From Rhodocytophaga rosea (lineage in GTDB: Bacteria > Bacteroidota > Bacteroidia > Cytophagales > 172606-1): 64,000 bases of DNA. Position numbers and translations under genes: made by a program. Below are positions 63,231 through 64,000 of the stretch, piece after piece. The stretch covers positions 4,482,501 through 4,546,500 of the forward strand of contig NZ_CP048222.1 in assembly GCF_010119975.1 (NCBI RefSeq), given 5' to 3'. Position 1 is the first letter of the stretch. Each line of letters starts with the position of its first letter. The notes under the pieces are model-generated. The model was not told the origin of the DNA. It was given only the letters and a program-made list of their open reading frames with translations, and ran no database searches.

Positions 63231-64000
63231 ATGCGAGAAGAATATTTAAAAGGCTCTTCTGACCATATGTCCAGTGCCGAAAAAGAAATAGAAAAGGCAC
63301 TACGCCCCTTGAGTTTTGGAGATTTTGCCGGGCAGGACAAAATTGTGGAGAACCTGAAAGTGTTTGTACAAGCTGCCAAACAACGCAGTGAAGCCTTAGA
63401 CCATGTACTGCTGCACGGGCCTCCCGGCCTGGGCAAAACTACGCTTTCCCATATTATTGCTAATGAGCTGAACACTGGCATTAAAATGACTTCCGGTCCT
63501 GTGCTTGATAAACCCAGTGACCTGGCTGGCTTGCTTACTAATCTGGAGGCTAATGATGTGCTGTTTATTGATGAAATTCACCGGCTGAATCCTATTGTAG
63601 AGGAATATTTGTATTCGGCGATGGAAGACTATAAGATCGATATCATGCTGGATGCCGGCCCAAATGCCCGTACGGTACAAATCGGCCTGAATCCATTTAC
63701 CTTAATTGGGGCTACAACCCGTGCCGGCCTGCTGACTTCTCCCTTGCGAGCCCGTTTTAGTATCAATGCCCGCCTGGAATATTATGATGCAAAGCTGCTT
63801 TCGTCCATCGTTAAACGTTCGGCTCACTTACTGGCTACACCTATTGTAGACGAAGCTGCTTTTGAAATTGCCCGCCGGAGCCGGGGTACACCCCGTATTG
63901 CCAACAACCTTTTGCGCCGGACCCGCGATTTTGCACAGGTGAAAGGAAACGGAACCATCACCATAGATATTGCCGAAATGGCTTTAAATGCCTTGGATGT
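63231..64000 (+). CDS. ruvB: Holliday junction branch migration helicase RuvB (5' part)
   Basis: The ATG at 63231 starts a RuvB that runs past the window's end; 256 complete codons are visible. It has '[19 protein letters not shown]', Walker A 'GPPGLGKT' (63-70), Walker B 'DEIHRL' (from 114), the sensor '[17 protein letters not shown]', and the start of the C-terminal winged domain. RuvB drives branch migration of Holliday junctions with RuvA and RuvC. The start fits the usual N-terminus, about 12-15 residues before the RuvB core. Confidence 0.96.
   Translation, partial: MREEYLKGSSDHMSSAEKEIEKALRPLSFGDFAGQDKIVENLKVFVQAAKQRSEALDHVLLHGPPGLGKTTLSHIIANELNTGIKMTSGPVLDKPSDLAGLLTNLEANDVLFIDEIHRLNPIVEEYLYSAMEDYKIDIMLDAGPNARTVQIGLNPFTLIGATTRAGLLTSPLRARFSINARLEYYDAKLLSSIVKRSAHLLATPIVDEAAFEIARRSRGTPRIANNLLRRTRDFAQVKGNGTITIDIAEMALNALD

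Overview
ORGANISM. The window looks like a chromosomal segment of a gliding-clade Bacteroidota, most likely order Cytophagales (Rhodocytophaga-like; the genus is a guess). Grounds: a type IX secretion gene (porQ), Bacteroidota -7 promoter boxes (TAnnTTTG), few clear Shine-Dalgarno sites, the conserved coaX / outer-membrane protein / TPR / lptC / CNNM cluster, a Bacteroidota-type AMP nucleosidase and 52-aa L34, and moderate AT richness. I see no rRNA, tRNA, CRISPR array, prophage or insertion sequence. LAYOUT. 1-657: 3' part of porQ. 730-7975 (- strand): secreted sugar metabolism: GH9 cellulase, DUF1080/PA14 protein, beta-propeller-azurin fusion, sugar-phosphate isomerase-like protein. 8200-12542: metal-binding HMA protein, small lipoprotein, gliding-type secreted protein, phosphoglucomutase, AMP nucleosidase. 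12681-24063: HsdR-N-like protein, GT39-like transferase, a broken lipoprotein gene, an outer-membrane protein, a frameshifted fadD, metallophosphoesterase, AsmA-like protein, FAD oxidoreductase. 24184-36285: CehA/McbA metallohydrolase, hemerythrin/RIC-like protein, two TonB-C-terminal-like secreted proteins, an S41 protease, homogentisate dioxygenase, lipA, Gfo/Idh/MocA oxidoreductase, DUF1015 protein. 36732-41444: a planctomycete-type cytochrome c/DUF1549/LamG/DUF1553 protein with its DUF1501 partner. 42099-52766: RecB/AddA-like helicase, two DUF2382 stress proteins, a possible DNA polymerase III psi-like protein, a deoxyhypusine-synthase homologue, an ABC1 kinase with a TetR regulator, and an RMD1-family protein. 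53032-56317: rpmH-rnpA, a second S41 protease, TSUP permease. 56309-62977 (- strand): envelope/cofactor cluster (apbE, coaX, OM protein, TPR, lptC, small membrane protein, CNNM protein). 63231-end: 5' part of ruvB. HOW THE GENES WORK TOGETHER. Two blocks (730-7975 and 36732-41444) look like envelope machinery for breaking down and oxidising polysaccharide-derived sugars, each with a redox domain (azurin-like copper site; CxxCH haem sites). The 56-62 kb block couples envelope building (LptC) with CoA supply. MOST NOTABLE. (1) Four genes, including rpmH, are each broken by one missing base in a homopolymer, which points to sequence error more than biology. (2) Intergenic DNA carries short 'stuttered' words as hairpins and tandem arrays, including an exact 18-copy 8-bp array (1726-1869), a 20-bp sequence present at two loci, and a perfect 30-bp hairpin (52820-52882). 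(3) Several proteins combine unusual domains or have lost catalytic residues.
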